Assembly (NCBI RefSeq): GCF_019331735.1
Contig: NZ_JAHBBH010000002.1
Span: forward strand, 1 to 64,000
Direction: 5' to 3'
Origin: Bifidobacterium miconis
GTDB taxonomy: Bacteria; Actinomycetota; Actinomycetes; Actinomycetales; Bifidobacteriaceae
Length of the DNA stretch: 64,000 nucleotides
Shown in pieces: positions 51,161 to 61,987 of this stretch; position 1 is the first letter of the stretch; each line of letters begins with the position of its first letter. Under the pieces are notes generated by a model. That model made no database searches, was not told the DNA's origin, and saw only the letters and a list, made by a program, of their open reading frames with translations. A program made the translations under genes and the position numbers.

Positions 51161-53131
51161 TCACCGGCTTTTCCTGTCGGGCTTGGCGGATTTGCGGTCG
51201 GCCGAACGCGTCCAGACGCCCTTGCCCGCACCGGCCGGATCAGTCGCGACCGGGGCCGCGACCTTCGGTTCGACGGGCGCGACTGGCAGCACGACGGTCA
51301 GGGTCAGGCCGCCTCCGTCGCTGCCCGTGGCGCAGATGAAGCCGCGGTGCGCCTTGACGACGGACTGGGCGATGGCCATGCCGAGACCAGTGCCGCCTTT
51401 GAGGCGGGCGCGCGACGGGTCGGCGGTGTAGAAGCGCTCGAAGATCTGCGAACGGGACGCCTCCGGCACGCCGGGGCCGTGGTCGGAGAACCGCACGATC
51501 GCGTAGTTCATGCCGACCTGCATGTTCTGGCCGACTTCGATGGCCTCGATGAGATGGTGCATCGACGTTTCGGTGGCGGGCATGCGCGAGAGCGATTCGG
51601 GGCTGATCGAGGCGGGCAGCACGCTCATCGACACTTCGACCGGCGAGTCGGCCGGCGTGTAGCGGTGGATGTTGCCGACGATGTTGGTGACGACCTGGCG
51701 CAGTCGCGAACCGTCGCCGGTGAGCGTGACCTGCGGCATGTCGCCTTCGACGAACACGAAGCGCGATCCGTTGCCGTCCTCGTCGCGACGCAGTTCGAGA
51801 CGCCCCTCGCGGATGCCGCGCTCGGGGTCAAGCGCGTGCAGGTCGTCGGTCGCGTCGGAAACGATCGACGTGAGCGGCACCTGCTGGGTCAGGTCGATGC
51901 CGCGGCCCTCGTCGAGCCGGGCGAGCGACAGCAGATCCTCGACGAGCACGGTCATGCGGGCGCTGGACGCCTCGATGTGCTCGATGGATTCGTCTGCGCG
52001 TTCGAGCGCGCCCGGGAACTCGCGCTGCATCTTGTACAGCTCCGCATAGCCGTGGATGGCGGCGAGCGGCGTGCGCAGCTCGTGGCTGGCGTCGGAGACG
52101 AACCGCTTCATCTTGTCCGTCGTCTCCTGCTGCTCGTGGAAGCTCTGCTCGATGCGGGAGAGCATGGCGTTCAGCGAGGCGGCGAGCGAGCCGACCTCCG
52201 TGTTCTCCGGGGCCGAGGGCACGCGCTGGCTCAGGTCGCCGGCGGCGATCTTCGCGGCCGTCTTCTCGATGCGCTTGAGCGGGGCGAGCGTGGCCTGCAC
52301 GACGAGCATGCCGATCACGCCGCCGAGCAGGACGACGGCGATGCCGACCATCGCGCTGTAGCGCGTGATCGTGTCCGCGGTGTCGTACTGGTCGCTCAGC
52401 GACAGGCCGATGTAGATAGTGCCGCGCGTGTACTGCTGTTGGTTGGCGTCGAGATCGATCCAGCGCAGCGCGATGACGCGCCACGGCAGCCAGGCCTTCT
52501 GGATCGTGTCGCGGCCCGCGCGTTCGTTGGCCGGATTCGCCCCGTCGAACGAGACTTTGGCCGCGGTGGTGAACGGCTGGCCGAGCGAGACGGAGTTGTC
52601 GTTGGACGGCAGGTCGGGCTTGGACACGACGCCGCCGCGCAGGTTGGGCACGACCGCGTCGGTGACCGTGTTCTCCTTGTAGTCGCGCATCTGCACGAAG
52701 TAGCTGGTCATGCTCAGCGAGCCTTCCGACTTGCTCATTTCGTTGAGCAGTTCGGTGTTTCGGGCGACGAGCTGGCTTTGGTTGATCAGCTGCGAGTCGG
52801 TTTTTTCCAGCAGGTAGTTGCTGACCAGCTGCCGGATGGCGAACGAGAGCGAGAACGATCCGATGGTGAGCAGCACGATGATGCAGGCCACGAGCTTGGT
52901 GGCCAGCGGGATTGCGTCGATGTGCCGGCCGATGTGCCGCTTGAACCAGGAGGGCTTGGTTTCGGATGCGGTTGCGGCGGCCGGCATGCCCGGAGCCTGC
53001 GCGTTCGGCGGGACCTGGGCTGCGGGCGCCGTCGACGCGCCCGGCTCGGCCTGCGCCGGACGGGCGCTCGGAGCCGCCGCGGGAGCCGGCTGCGGACCTC
53101 CCGGCGCCGGCGTGGTGTTCGTGCCGCTCAT
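51161..53131 (-). CDS. Two-component sensor histidine kinase
   Basis: The 656-residue protein has a cytoplasmic Pro/Ala-rich N-terminus (~1-60), TM1 (~77-99), an extracytoplasmic sensor (~100-257), TM2 (~258-280) and a HAMP domain (~280-335). HisKA carries His350 in SDASHELRTPLAAIHGYAE, and the HATPase domain has N-box VVTNIVGNIHRYTP, DHGPGVP and GTGLGMAIAQSVVKAHRG. It resembles the actinobacterial MprB/TrcS-type kinases. The start overlaps the regulator stop by 4 bases, so it senses for that partner. The ligand is unknown. Confidence 0.95.
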   Translation of the reverse strand: MSGTNTTPAPGGPQPAPAAAPSARPAQAEPGASTAPAAQVPPNAQAPGMPAAATASETKPSWFKRHIGRHIDAIPLATKLVACIIVLLTIGSFSLSFAIRQLVSNYLLEKTDSQLINQSQLVARNTELLNEMSKSEGSLSMTSYFVQMRDYKENTVTDAVVPNLRGGVVSKPDLPSNDNSVSLGQPFTTAAKVSFDGANPANERAGRDTIQKAWLPWRVIALRWIDLDANQQQYTRGTIYIGLSLSDQYDTADTITRYSAMVGIAVVLLGGVIGMLVVQATLAPLKRIEKTAAKIAAGDLSQRVPSAPENTEVGSLAASLNAMLSRIEQSFHEQQETTDKMKRFVSDASHELRTPLAAIHGYAELYKMQREFPGALERADESIEHIEASSARMTVLVEDLLSLARLDEGRGIDLTQQVPLTSIVSDATDDLHALDPERGIREGRLELRRDEDGNGSRFVFVEGDMPQVTLTGDGSRLRQVVTNIVGNIHRYTPADSPVEVSMSVLPASISPESLSRMPATETSMHHLIEAIEVGQNMQVGMNYAIVRFSDHGPGVPEASRSQIFERFYTADPSRARLKGGTGLGMAIAQSVVKAHRGFICATGSDGGGLTLTVVLPVAPVEPKVAAPVATDPAGAGKGVWTRSADRKSAKPDRKSR

Positions 53132-53871
53132 GCGCCCGGGGCCGTCTTCGGTTCGCGGATCATGTAGCCGATGCCGCGCTTGGTTTCGATGAGCGGCGTC
53201 ACCTTGCGCTGTTCGCCGTTGGCGTCGGTGTAGGTGATGCCGTCCACCTTCTTGCGCAGGTACGAGATGTAGGATTCGACGATGGCCGCGTCGCCGCCCC
53301 AGTCGTACTGCCAGACGTGGTCGAGGATCTGCGCCTTGGAGAGCACGCGGCCCTCGTTGTCCATGAGGTAGCGCAGCAGCTTGTATTCGGTCGGGCTCAG
53401 GTCGATCGGCTGGCCGGCGCGGGAGACGTCGTGGGAGTCCTCGTTGATTTCGAGATCGCCGACGCGGATGATCGGGTCGTCCTCGATCTGCTCGCGCGTG
53501 CGGCGCAGGATCGCGCGGATGCGGGCGACGACCTCTTCGAGGCTGAACGGCTTGGTGACGTAGTCGTCGCCGCCGACGGTCAGGCCCATGACCTTGTCCT
53601 GCGTGTCGTCGCGCGCGGTGAGGAACAGCACTGGCGCGCCGATGCCTTCCTGACGGATGCGGCGGGTGACGGTGAATCCGTCGATGTCCGGGAGCATCAC
53701 GTCGAGCACGATGAGATCGGGCTGGGTTTTCTCTATCACTTCGATGGCCTCGGAGCCGGACGCGGCGGTGGCGACTTCGAAACCGGCGAAATGCAGGGAC
53801 GCTACGAGCAGTTCGCGGATGGAGGGTTCATCATCCACAACAACAATCGATGCTTCAATGGGCTTGTTCAT
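53128..53871 (-). CDS. OmpR/PhoP-type response regulator
   Basis: The 247-residue protein has a receiver domain (~8-125) with acidic pair Asp13-Asp14, phosphorylation site Asp57 in LIVLDVMLPDIDG, and Lys in DDYVTKPFSLEEV. A winged-helix DNA-binding domain follows (~140-240; LSPTEYKLLRYLMDNEGRVLSKAQILDHVW). The start is uncertain: GGGAGG lies only 1 base before this ATG, and in-frame starts at 53883 and, weaker (TTG), 53931 exist. It is the partner of the kinase encoded next to it. Confidence 0.94.
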   Translation of the reverse strand: MNKPIEASIVVVDDEPSIRELLVASLHFAGFEVATAASGSEAIEVIEKTQPDLIVLDVMLPDIDGFTVTRRIRQEGIGAPVLFLTARDDTQDKVMGLTVGGDDYVTKPFSLEEVVARIRAILRRTREQIEDDPIIRVGDLEINEDSHDVSRAGQPIDLSPTEYKLLRYLMDNEGRVLSKAQILDHVWQYDWGGDAAIVESYISYLRKKVDGITYTDANGEQRKVTPLIETKRGIGYMIREPKTAPGA

Positions 53872-54009
53872 GCCTCCCAGCATGTCGCGCCCATCTGGAG
53901 GTTTCCTGAATGTCGGCTGATTCTTGTCCAATGGCGTATCCGATGGCTTGCCGATGGCCGGCGGCTGCGTCGACCATCATCTCGGCATCGTCCCCGCCAC
54001 GATTCCTCG

Positions 54010-54831
54010 CTACGATTCCTTCTTCCACATGCCGGCCTTGCGCCGCATGCGGATCTCCTTGCGCGTGAGCGGCCGGTTTTCGTCGAACTCCTCGCCGGCC
54101 TCCTCCGCGTCCTTGCGCTTCTTGGCGATCTGGCGCATCACCTTGCGACGCATGCGCCGGCGGATCACGATGGTCGCGACGATGACGGCGACCAGCACGG
54201 CCAGCACGACGGCCAGCACCGCCACGCCGACCACCACGGAGGAACCGGATGTGGAGGTTTTCTTGACGGTCATGATCTCGTCCATCATCGCCGTGGCGGC
54301 GCCCGCCCAATCCGGGGTGTCCTTGAGCAGCTGGTCCCCCGCTGCCTTGGACAGGTCGTCGACCGTGGACTGCCGGCGCAGCCACTCGTCCGAATTCGAC
54401 GAGACGGCCACCACGAGATTGCCGTCGTCGGAGGCAACGGCCAGCATCACGGTGTTTTTTGCGGGGTTCATGCCCTTGAGCGCCCCCTTGGCCCATGCGT
54501 CCGCGTCCACTTTGACGCCGAAGGTGCGCAGATACATGAGCTTGACGCTCACGCCGGTCTCCTTCTTCGTCTCGGCGATCGCGTCGGTGACCTTGCCCAG
54601 ATCGGAACCGAGCAGATTCTGCGTGTCCGTGATGTCGTCGGTGAACGCGCCGGTCTGATCGGACGAGCCCGAGCCGGAATCCGCATCATCGGCCATGGCC
54701 GGAGCGAACAATCCCAAGCACACGATCAGCGAAAGCAGTGCCGAAAGCATTGCGATCATTGGCGACACGCCGTGCCGCGACCTTTCGACCACATAGGTCG
54801 TTTTTCCGTACCCGTTTTCGCGATTTGTCAT
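54010..54831 (-). CDS. TPM-domain membrane protein
   Basis: The protein is 273 residues. A signal or anchor segment (~25-45, IAMLSALLSLIVCLGLFAPAMA) is followed by a TPM (TLP18.3/Psb32/MOLO-1) domain (~55-180; GSDLGKVTDAIAETKKETGVSVKLMYLRTFG, NTVMLAVASDDGNLVVAVSSN). One transmembrane helix follows (~200-225; SVVVGVAVLAVVLAVLVAVIVATIVI), then a very basic cytoplasmic tail rich in Arg/Lys. TPM proteins of bacteria are secreted or membrane-bound with little-known roles. It is divergent from the WXG100 gene, 84 bases away. Confidence 0.85.
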   Translation of the reverse strand: MTNRENGYGKTTYVVERSRHGVSPMIAMLSALLSLIVCLGLFAPAMADDADSGSGSSDQTGAFTDDITDTQNLLGSDLGKVTDAIAETKKETGVSVKLMYLRTFGVKVDADAWAKGALKGMNPAKNTVMLAVASDDGNLVVAVSSNSDEWLRRQSTVDDLSKAAGDQLLKDTPDWAGAATAMMDEIMTVKKTSTSGSSVVVGVAVLAVVLAVLVAVIVATIVIRRRMRRKVMRQIAKKRKDAEEAGEEFDENRPLTRKEIRMRRKAGMWKKES

Positions 54832-54915
54832 ATCGTCCACCTTAGCGGCCGGTTGCGCCAAGCAGCCGCCGCTGGCACAACCGACACAGAACCCGTTCTT
54901 GGAAAGGAGAACGCC

Positions 54916-55203
54916 ATGCCCCAGTACCAAGTGGATTCCGAACAGATCCAGTCCTCGTCGGCGGCCGTCAACGCCTCCGTCGCCTCCATCCGCCAGGCGG
55001 TGAACGGCATGTACGCCAATCTCAATAACCTGCAAAGCGTGTGGAGGGGCGGCGCCGCCACCCAGTTCGCCAGCGTGGCCGAGCAGTGGCGCGCGGCCCA
55101 GCAGCAGATGGAGGCGTCGCTGGAATCGATCCAGCAGGCGCTCGCTTCGGCGTCCGCGCTCTACGCCGACACCGAAGCGCAGGCCATGCGCCTGTTCTCG
55201 TGA
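54916..55203 (+). CDS. WXG100-family (ESAT-6-like) secreted protein
   Basis: The 95-residue protein is a helical hairpin with the diagnostic Trp-x-Gly (Trp43-Arg44-Gly45 in LQSVWRGGAATQF) between two amphipathic helices (QIQSSSAAVNASVASIRQAVNGM and VAEQWRAAQQQMEASLESIQQAL). The size is canonical. WXG100 proteins are exported by type VII/ESX machines as dimers. No EccC-type ATPase, partner WXG100 or toxin is encoded in this window, so it appears orphaned. The ribosome site AAAGGAGA precedes the ATG. Confidence 0.9.
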   Translation: MPQYQVDSEQIQSSSAAVNASVASIRQAVNGMYANLNNLQSVWRGGAATQFASVAEQWRAAQQQMEASLESIQQALASASALYADTEAQAMRLFS

Positions 55204-55231
55204 CGGGGCCCGTCACGGGGCCCGATATACG

Positions 55232-55266
55232 CGAAAGGCTCCCCGCGTTGTGCGGGGAGCCCTTCG
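55232..55266. terminator. Bidirectional terminator between WXG100 gene and groEL
   Basis: GAAAGGCTCCCCGC pairs with GCGGGGAGCCCTTC around a short loop, between convergent genes. Confidence 0.8.
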
Positions 55267-55309
55267 CTCAGCGTTCAATCAGCTGTTTCGTTCAGCGCAT
55301 GGCTGCCGA

Positions 55310-57032
<1,723 letters not shown>

Positions 57033-57040
57033 TTGGGAGA

Positions 57041-57067
57041 TTAGCACTCTCGGTGCCCGAGTGCCAA
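57041..57067 (-). promoter_or_regulatory. CIRCE element 2 upstream of groEL
   Basis: TTAGCACTC-N9-GAGTGCCAA has one mismatch in the right arm. It lies 8 bases beyond element 1, so the two sites form a tandem HrcA platform. Confidence 0.85.
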
Positions 57068-57120
57068 CCGGAGTCCGGCGATTGCGCTGATGGCAAACGG
57101 CAGGGGCGCGGCGAGGGAAC

Positions 57121-57155
57121 AAAAAAGTCCCCGGACGCCTGTGCGTCCGGGGACT
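57121..57155 (-). terminator. Terminator after the small cold-shock gene
   Basis: AGTCCCCGGACGC and its reverse complement flank the loop CTGT. A T6 run follows on the minus strand (AAAAAA 57121-57126). It separates the gene from the CIRCE region of groEL. Confidence 0.9.
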
Positions 57156-57187
57156 AGCTACGGGATTGGATCCGAATCCGGCGATCC

Positions 57188-57391
57188 CTACAGCTTGATC
57201 ACCTTCGTGGCCTGCATGCCCTTGGGCCCGTGCTCGGCCTCATATTCGACCTTCTCCCCTTCTTCCAGCGTTTTGAACCCATCACCCTGAATCACAGAAT
57301 AATGGACGAATACGTCGTCACCACCGTCATCCGGGTTGATGAAACCATATCCTTTACCAGCGCTGAAGAACTTAACGGTTCCGTGTGCCAT
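57188..57391 (-). CDS. Small cold-shock protein (CspA type)
   Basis: The 67-residue protein is a single cold-shock domain with RNP1 KGYGFI and RNP2 DVFVHYS ([20 protein letters not shown]). It binds single-stranded RNA/DNA as an RNA chaperone. The second ATG is preferred because AGGAAAG sits 7 bases upstream; the first (57397) is too close. The leader (57392-57490) is long and has a TACAAT -10 box, as is common for cold-shock genes. Confidence 0.95.
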   Translation of the reverse strand: MAHGTVKFFSAGKGYGFINPDDGGDDVFVHYSVIQGDGFKTLEEGEKVEYEAEHGPKGMQATKVIKL

Positions 57392-57484
57392 AACCATTCT
57401 TTCCTAGGGAATCCGAATATCGCGGATACATGGAAGAACACACACAGCACTACCTCGCGCTCCCCCTACCTCGCGACTCTACCC

Positions 57485-57490
57485 ATTGTA
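57485..57490 (-). promoter_or_regulatory. Candidate -10 element of the cold-shock gene
   Basis: TACAAT on the minus strand gives a leader of roughly 85-90 bases, which may be thermo-regulated as in other csp genes. Two small palindromes (GTTGGATTTCCAAC at 57531-57544 and ATTGAC-N4-GTCAAT at 57555-57570) lie just upstream. Confidence 0.45.
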
Positions 57491-57667
57491 ACGGCTAACG
57501 GGACTAACTTTGCCCATCGACCGCGAAAATGTTGGATTTCCAACGATTTTTTCTATTGACTCGCGTCAATTCGGGGGAGTCGCCTCATCGTGTCCGAAGC
57601 AAACCACGGTCGGGTCCCGGCTTCCTGCGCCGCCCCGGCACAGCCCGAAGACGGGGCCCGGCGAGGC

Positions 57668-58423
57668 TCAGTTGCGCAGCACCACGATGACCGGCACGTC
57701 AATGCCCGTGGCCTGCTGCACGTCCGCGATGCCCAGCTGCGCGGCCACGTCCTTGGCCGTGGCCAGATCCGTCTCGTTCTGGTACCAGACCACCGTGGAC
57801 GCGGGCAGATTGTCGGTGGTCGGGTTCGAGGCCTCGACGCTGGTGTATCCGGCGGCGGTGAGCACGCCGGCCTTTTCGGCGGCATAGCCGTTGATGCCGG
57901 CCGCGTTGACCACGCGCACCGAGGTCGCCTTGTTGGCGGTCTGCGCGTTCTGGTCGGACGAGGAGTTCTGATCGGCCGAATTCTGGTCCGAGGAATCGGA
58001 GGAATCCGAATTCTGGTCGGAGGAATTCGTCTGGGACGAGGACGAGTCGGTGCCGTCCGCAGACGCGGAGTCCTTGGACTGGGCGCTCTGGTCGAAGGAC
58101 GACGAGTCGATGCCGTCGGAGGACGCGTCCGAAGCGGCGTCCTTCTTGGACGAATCGCTCGCCCCGGAACCGCTCTGGGTGCCGGAGGAGACCGACGTCG
58201 AGGAGTTCGAGGACGCGCCGGACACGAACTTGGAGAACTCGCCGGTCATCACGCCCCATGCGAGCGCGCCGGCGAGCGCGGCGACGATGAGCACGATCAG
58301 ATACGGCAGCGTGCGCGCGCCGACGGACCGTGCGCCGCGATGCACGCCCACCGGGCCGACCGGAGGAGTGTCGAATGAATCACGCGCGTACGATTCATAG
58401 GTTTCCTTGTCTTGCTTCGCCAT
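57668..58423 (-). CDS. LytR_C-domain protein, membrane-anchored
   Basis: The protein is 251 residues. A cytoplasmic N-terminus (~1-36) is followed by one membrane helix (~38-58, [21 protein letters not shown]), a long Ser/Asp/Gln-rich extracytoplasmic spacer (~65-165), and a C-terminal LytR_C-type domain ([40 protein letters not shown]). LytR_C domains occur at the ends of LCP cell-wall ligases or alone, as here; there is no LCP catalytic domain. A cell-envelope role is likely but unproven. Confidence 0.85.
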   Translation of the reverse strand: MAKQDKETYESYARDSFDTPPVGPVGVHRGARSVGARTLPYLIVLIVAALAGALAWGVMTGEFSKFVSGASSNSSTSVSSGTQSGSGASDSSKKDAASDASSDGIDSSSFDQSAQSKDSASADGTDSSSSQTNSSDQNSDSSDSSDQNSADQNSSSDQNAQTANKATSVRVVNAAGINGYAAEKAGVLTAAGYTSVEASNPTTDNLPASTVVWYQNETDLATAKDVAAQLGIADVQQATGIDVPVIVVLRN

Positions 58424-58580
58424 ACCAGCCCTTCCGTCACGAAACTACGCACGAGTCTAACCGCCACCTTGCCCCAAGGACGACACGCACGCCCCTCATG
58501 CACCGGATATGCACACTTACGGAAACGCCGGAAACGTACCGGGAGCGGCTCCGCGGCCCGTGTTCGGCCGGCGGTGCGCC

Positions 58581-58586
58581 TACAGT
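58581..58586 (+). promoter_or_regulatory. -10 element of a leaderless ung transcript (candidate)
   Basis: TACAGT, then exactly 7 bases, then the ATG. There is no ribosome site between them. Confidence 0.55.
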
Positions 58587-58593
58587 GAACGGC

Positions 58594-59298
58594 ATGGAAG
58601 CAACGCATGTCAAACCACTGTCCGAACTCGTCGAGGCCGGCTGGGCCGAGGCGCTAGCCCCGGTGGAGCCGCAGGTGCACCGTATGGGCGATTTTCTGCG
58701 CGCCGAGCTGGCGGCGGGACGCCATTACCTGCCGGCGAGCCGCAATATCCTGCGCGCGTTCACGATCCCGTTCGATTCGATCAAGGTGCTCATCGTCGGC
58801 CAGGACCCGTATCCGACGCCGGGACACCCGGTGGGCCTGAGCTTCTGCGTGGCGCCCGACGTGCGCCCGCTGCCGAAGAGCCTGATCAACATCTACAAGG
58901 AGCTGGTGGACGATCTCGGCGTGCCGATGCCGTCCAACGGCGATCTGACGCCGTGGACCGAACGAGGCGTGATGCTGCTCAACCGATGCCTGACCGTGGG
59001 CGTGGGACGGCCGAACAGCCATCAGGGCAAGGGCTGGGAGCAGGTCACCGACGCGGCGATCCGCGCGCTCAACGCGCGCACCGACGCCGCCGGAAACCCC
59101 AAGCCGCTGGTGGCGATCCTGTGGGGGCGCAACGCGCAGAGCCTCGAACCGCTGCTGACGAACGCTTATATCATCAAGTCGCCGCATCCGAGCCCGCTGT
59201 CCGCCTCGCGCGGCTTCTTCGGCTCGAAGCCGTTCTCGCGGGCCAATGCAGCCCTGACCGCCATGGGCGCCGAACCCGTGGACTGGCGGCTGGATTAG
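58594..59298 (+). CDS. ung: Uracil-DNA glycosylase (family 1)
   Basis: The 234-residue protein removes uracil from DNA to start base-excision repair. The water-activating motif [11 protein letters not shown] places catalytic Asp at 71. [25 protein letters not shown] and the [21 protein letters not shown] minor-groove loop are complete, so the enzyme should be active. The start is set by TACAGT-N7-ATG and lacks a Shine-Dalgarno sequence. Confidence 0.97.
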   Translation: MEATHVKPLSELVEAGWAEALAPVEPQVHRMGDFLRAELAAGRHYLPASRNILRAFTIPFDSIKVLIVGQDPYPTPGHPVGLSFCVAPDVRPLPKSLINIYKELVDDLGVPMPSNGDLTPWTERGVMLLNRCLTVGVGRPNSHQGKGWEQVTDAAIRALNARTDAAGNPKPLVAILWGRNAQSLEPLLTNAYIIKSPHPSPLSASRGFFGSKPFSRANAALTAMGAEPVDWRLD

Positions 59299-59411
59299 GC
59301 GGCCGGGCGGCATCGCCGGACCGTCGGGAATGCTTGGACGCGATGAACGCCGCATTCCCGCTCGGCGGCCGCAAGCCGCGTTCGCCGAGCGGGAATCTCA
59401 GCCAGTGCGGT

Positions 59412-59417
59412 TAGAGT
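59412..59417 (+). promoter_or_regulatory. -10 element of a leaderless moxR-operon transcript (candidate)
   Basis: TAGAGT followed by 7 bases and the ATG, the same layout as ung. It would drive the whole moxR-DUF58-VWA operon. Confidence 0.5.
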
Positions 59418-59424
59418 GGGGCGC

Positions 59425-60492
59425 ATGCCTTTGTTCCCCATGCAATCGAATCTTTCCCCGCAGCCGGCGCCCGCCGCGCCGTCCCCGGCCCCGACTCAGG
59501 GCCTTGCGCCGGACGACGCGACGCTGGCCCGCCAGCTGGCCGACCGCATCCGTGCGCGTTTCGCCAAGACGCTGGTCGGTCAGGACAACCTGCGCGAGTC
59601 GCTGATCGTCACGCTCGTGGCCGGCGGCCACATCCTCATCGAATCCGTGCCGGGTCTGGCGAAGACCACGGCCGCGCAGACGCTCGCCACCAGCGTGTCG
59701 GGCACGTTCAAGCGCGTCCAGTGCACGCCGGATCTCATGCCGTCGGATCTGGTCGGCACGCAGGTCTTCAACTTCGCCTCGCAGAAGTTCACCACGCAGA
59801 TCGGCCCAATCCACGCGAACTTCGTGCTGCTCGACGAGATCAACCGCTCGAACGCGAAAACGCAGTCGGCGATGCTCGAGGCGATGGCCGAGGGCGCGAC
59901 GACGATCGGCGGCGAGCGCATCGCGCTGCCCAAGCCGTTCATGGTGATCGCCACGCAGAACCCCATCGAGGAGGAGGGAACGTTCAACCTGCCCGAAGCG
60001 CAGATGGACCGTTTCATGATGAAGGCGGTGATGACGTATCCGACCGCCGACGAGGAGACGCGCATGCTGTCCCTGCTGACCACGCGCGGTTCGGACACGC
60101 TTGATCCGACGACGCTGAACGACGATGTGATTTCGATCCGCGACGTCGAGTTCCTGCGCTCGTCGGCGCGGCGCGTGCACACGTCGGAGGCGATCATGCG
60201 CTATGCGGTGGATATCGCGGCCACGTCGCGCGGCGCCGGCACGCATCCGGTCAAGGGGCTCGCGCAGCTGGTGCGTCTGGGCGCAAGCCCGCGCGCTTCG
60301 ATCGCGCTGGTGCGCATCGGCCAGGCGAACGCGCTGCTGGCGGGCCGCGACTACGTGATTCCCGAAGACGTCAAGTCGTTCGTGCTCGAAGTGATGCGCC
60401 ACCGCATCATGCTCACGTTCGAGGCGATGGCCGACGGCGTGAGCGCCGATCAGGTGATCGATTCGATCGTCAAGGCGGTTCCCGTCCCATGA
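59425..60492 (+). CDS. MoxR-family AAA+ ATPase
   Basis: The 355-residue protein has a Pro/Ala-rich N-terminus (~1-30) and an AAA+ core with Walker A ESVPGLAKTT (Lys80), Walker B FVLLDEINR and sensor-type ATQNPIEEEGTFNLPEAQMDRF. The lid follows (SPRASIALVRIGQANALLAGRDYVIPEDVK). MoxR ATPases act as chaperones that mature or activate VWA-domain proteins, which are encoded just downstream. The stop overlaps the next start as ATGA. Confidence 0.94.
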   Translation: MPLFPMQSNLSPQPAPAAPSPAPTQGLAPDDATLARQLADRIRARFAKTLVGQDNLRESLIVTLVAGGHILIESVPGLAKTTAAQTLATSVSGTFKRVQCTPDLMPSDLVGTQVFNFASQKFTTQIGPIHANFVLLDEINRSNAKTQSAMLEAMAEGATTIGGERIALPKPFMVIATQNPIEEEGTFNLPEAQMDRFMMKAVMTYPTADEETRMLSLLTTRGSDTLDPTTLNDDVISIRDVEFLRSSARRVHTSEAIMRYAVDIAATSRGAGTHPVKGLAQLVRLGASPRASIALVRIGQANALLAGRDYVIPEDVKSFVLEVMRHRIMLTFEAMADGVSADQVIDSIVKAVPVP

Positions 60493-61463
60493 TCGGACGC
60501 AACCGTTCCGACGACCCGATCCGCAGGAGGATCGAGTCCCTCGGCACGTCGATGAGCCTGCCCACGGTGCGCCGCGCGCTGGGTCTGCTGGAGGGCGAGC
60601 ACGCGTCCGGACGCCGCGGCGGCGGCGATGACGTGATGGACGTGCGCGTGTACGAACCGGGCGACGAGGCGCGTCTGATCGACTGGAAGTCGAGCGCCCG
60701 CCAAGGCCGTCCGATGGTCGTGCAGCGCGAGCGGCACGTCACGAGCCGCGTGTGGATGCTCATGGACGCCGGCCGGCAGATGACCGGCTCGTGCGCGAGC
60801 GGCGAGACCGCGGGCGACGTGGCGGCGAACGCGCTGCGCATGTTCGCGGCCCTCTCGCTGCGCCGTTCCGACGACATTTCACTGGTGTTCGGCGATGCCG
60901 CGAGCATCACCCGCGTGCCGTTCAACGGCGGGTTCAGCCAGTTCGAGCACACGCTCGACCGGGCGATGGAACGCGAGTGGAGCCACGACCGCAACATCGA
61001 CGCGTTGCTCGCGTACGCGCGCCGCATCCGAGACCGGGACGCGCTGATCGTGATCGCCACCGACGAGCATGCGCTGCGCCGCGAGCACGTCGGCACGATC
61101 GGCCTGATCGCGCGCACGCATCCGGTGGTGCTGATCGACGTGGCGACGCTGAATCCGTTCTCGGCCCCCGCTGGAACCGCGGTCGTCGACGGCGCGGACC
61201 GCCGCCGCGTCCCCGCGTTTCTGCGGTCCGCCGTCGCGGCCGAGCAGGTGCGCGCGCATCGCGAGTTCAACGCGGAGGCGCTGCGCCGCGAACTGTCGCG
61301 GTACGGCTCCCGCATGATCCGCGCCGCGTCGAGCGAGGCCATGTTCGACGAGTTCGTGCGGCTGGTGTCGTTGTCAACGGCGTCCGCGGCCTTCAACCAG
61401 CTGCATGCGTCCCGGCATGACCAGAACGACCAGAACGAACGACGCATGGGAGGTGCGGCATGA
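60489..61463 (+). CDS. DUF58 protein
   Basis: The protein is 324 residues. The conserved DUF58 motif VYEPGDEARLIDWKSSARQGRPMV (~54-77) precedes a VWA-like fold with VWMLMDAGRQMTG in place of a complete MIDAS motif. No membrane segment is obvious; the protein is probably cytoplasmic. DUF58 genes regularly follow moxR. It overlaps both neighbours by 4 bases, so it is translated in step with them. Confidence 0.9.
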   Translation: MIGRNRSDDPIRRRIESLGTSMSLPTVRRALGLLEGEHASGRRGGGDDVMDVRVYEPGDEARLIDWKSSARQGRPMVVQRERHVTSRVWMLMDAGRQMTGSCASGETAGDVAANALRMFAALSLRRSDDISLVFGDAASITRVPFNGGFSQFEHTLDRAMEREWSHDRNIDALLAYARRIRDRDALIVIATDEHALRREHVGTIGLIARTHPVVLIDVATLNPFSAPAGTAVVDGADRRRVPAFLRSAVAAEQVRAHREFNAEALRRELSRYGSRMIRAASSEAMFDEFVRLVSLSTASAAFNQLHASRHDQNDQNERRMGGAA

Positions 61464-61987
61464 ACGCGATCGCGGACGGCATCGCCGATTTGCATCCCCT
61501 GCCGCAGCTGACGCTGACGACCCCGCTGCTGGCGACGATCGTCGGCGGTCTGGCGCTGGCGATCGCGCTGGCCGTGCTGACCGTCGTCCTGTCCCGGCCG
61601 AGGCGGGCGTCCGCGAAGGCGCAGCGCCGCGGCAATCACGCGACGGGCGGCGACGCGACGGCATGGCGCGCCCGCATCGACGGCATCGTCGCACGGTACG
61701 AATCGGACGAGCTGACGCGGGAACAGGCGTTCGCGGCGTTGGCCGAGACGGCGCGCGACTTCGCGGGGGCCGCGACGGGACGGAACATGAAATCCAGCAC
61801 GCTGCGCGACCTGTCATCGATGCCGCGCGACGCGGGCGACCGGCAGGGCCTTGACCTGCTGCGGCAGACCGTCGCCGCCCTGTACCCGCCGGAATTCGCC
61901 GACGCCGCGCTCAACGGACACGCCGCGTCGATCAGCGTGCGCGAGGCGGCCGGCTGGGTGTCGAATCTTGTGGAAAGGTGGCGCTGA
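61460..61987 (+). CDS. Small membrane protein of the moxR operon, unknown
   Basis: The 175-residue protein has one membrane helix (~22-44, PLLATIVGGLALAIALAVLTVVL) followed by a basic stretch and a mostly helical cytoplasmic region (~60-175). That region carries YESDELTREQAFAALAETARDFAG, a plausible short helical repeat. Its position corresponds to the small membrane component often found between DUF58 and VWA genes (DUF4381-like place), but I cannot confirm the family. It shares 1 base with the next start (TGATG). Confidence 0.75.
   Translation: MNAIADGIADLHPLPQLTLTTPLLATIVGGLALAIALAVLTVVLSRPRRASAKAQRRGNHATGGDATAWRARIDGIVARYESDELTREQAFAALAETARDFAGAATGRNMKSSTLRDLSSMPRDAGDRQGLDLLRQTVAALYPPEFADAALNGHAASISVREAAGWVSNLVERWR

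Noticed and set aside
55201..55228. Repeated GGGGCCCGTCACGGGGCCCG after the WXG100 gene as a possible repeat element or attachment site
   Set aside because: It is a short local GC-rich inverted or direct repeat within a terminator region, with no mobile genes nearby.
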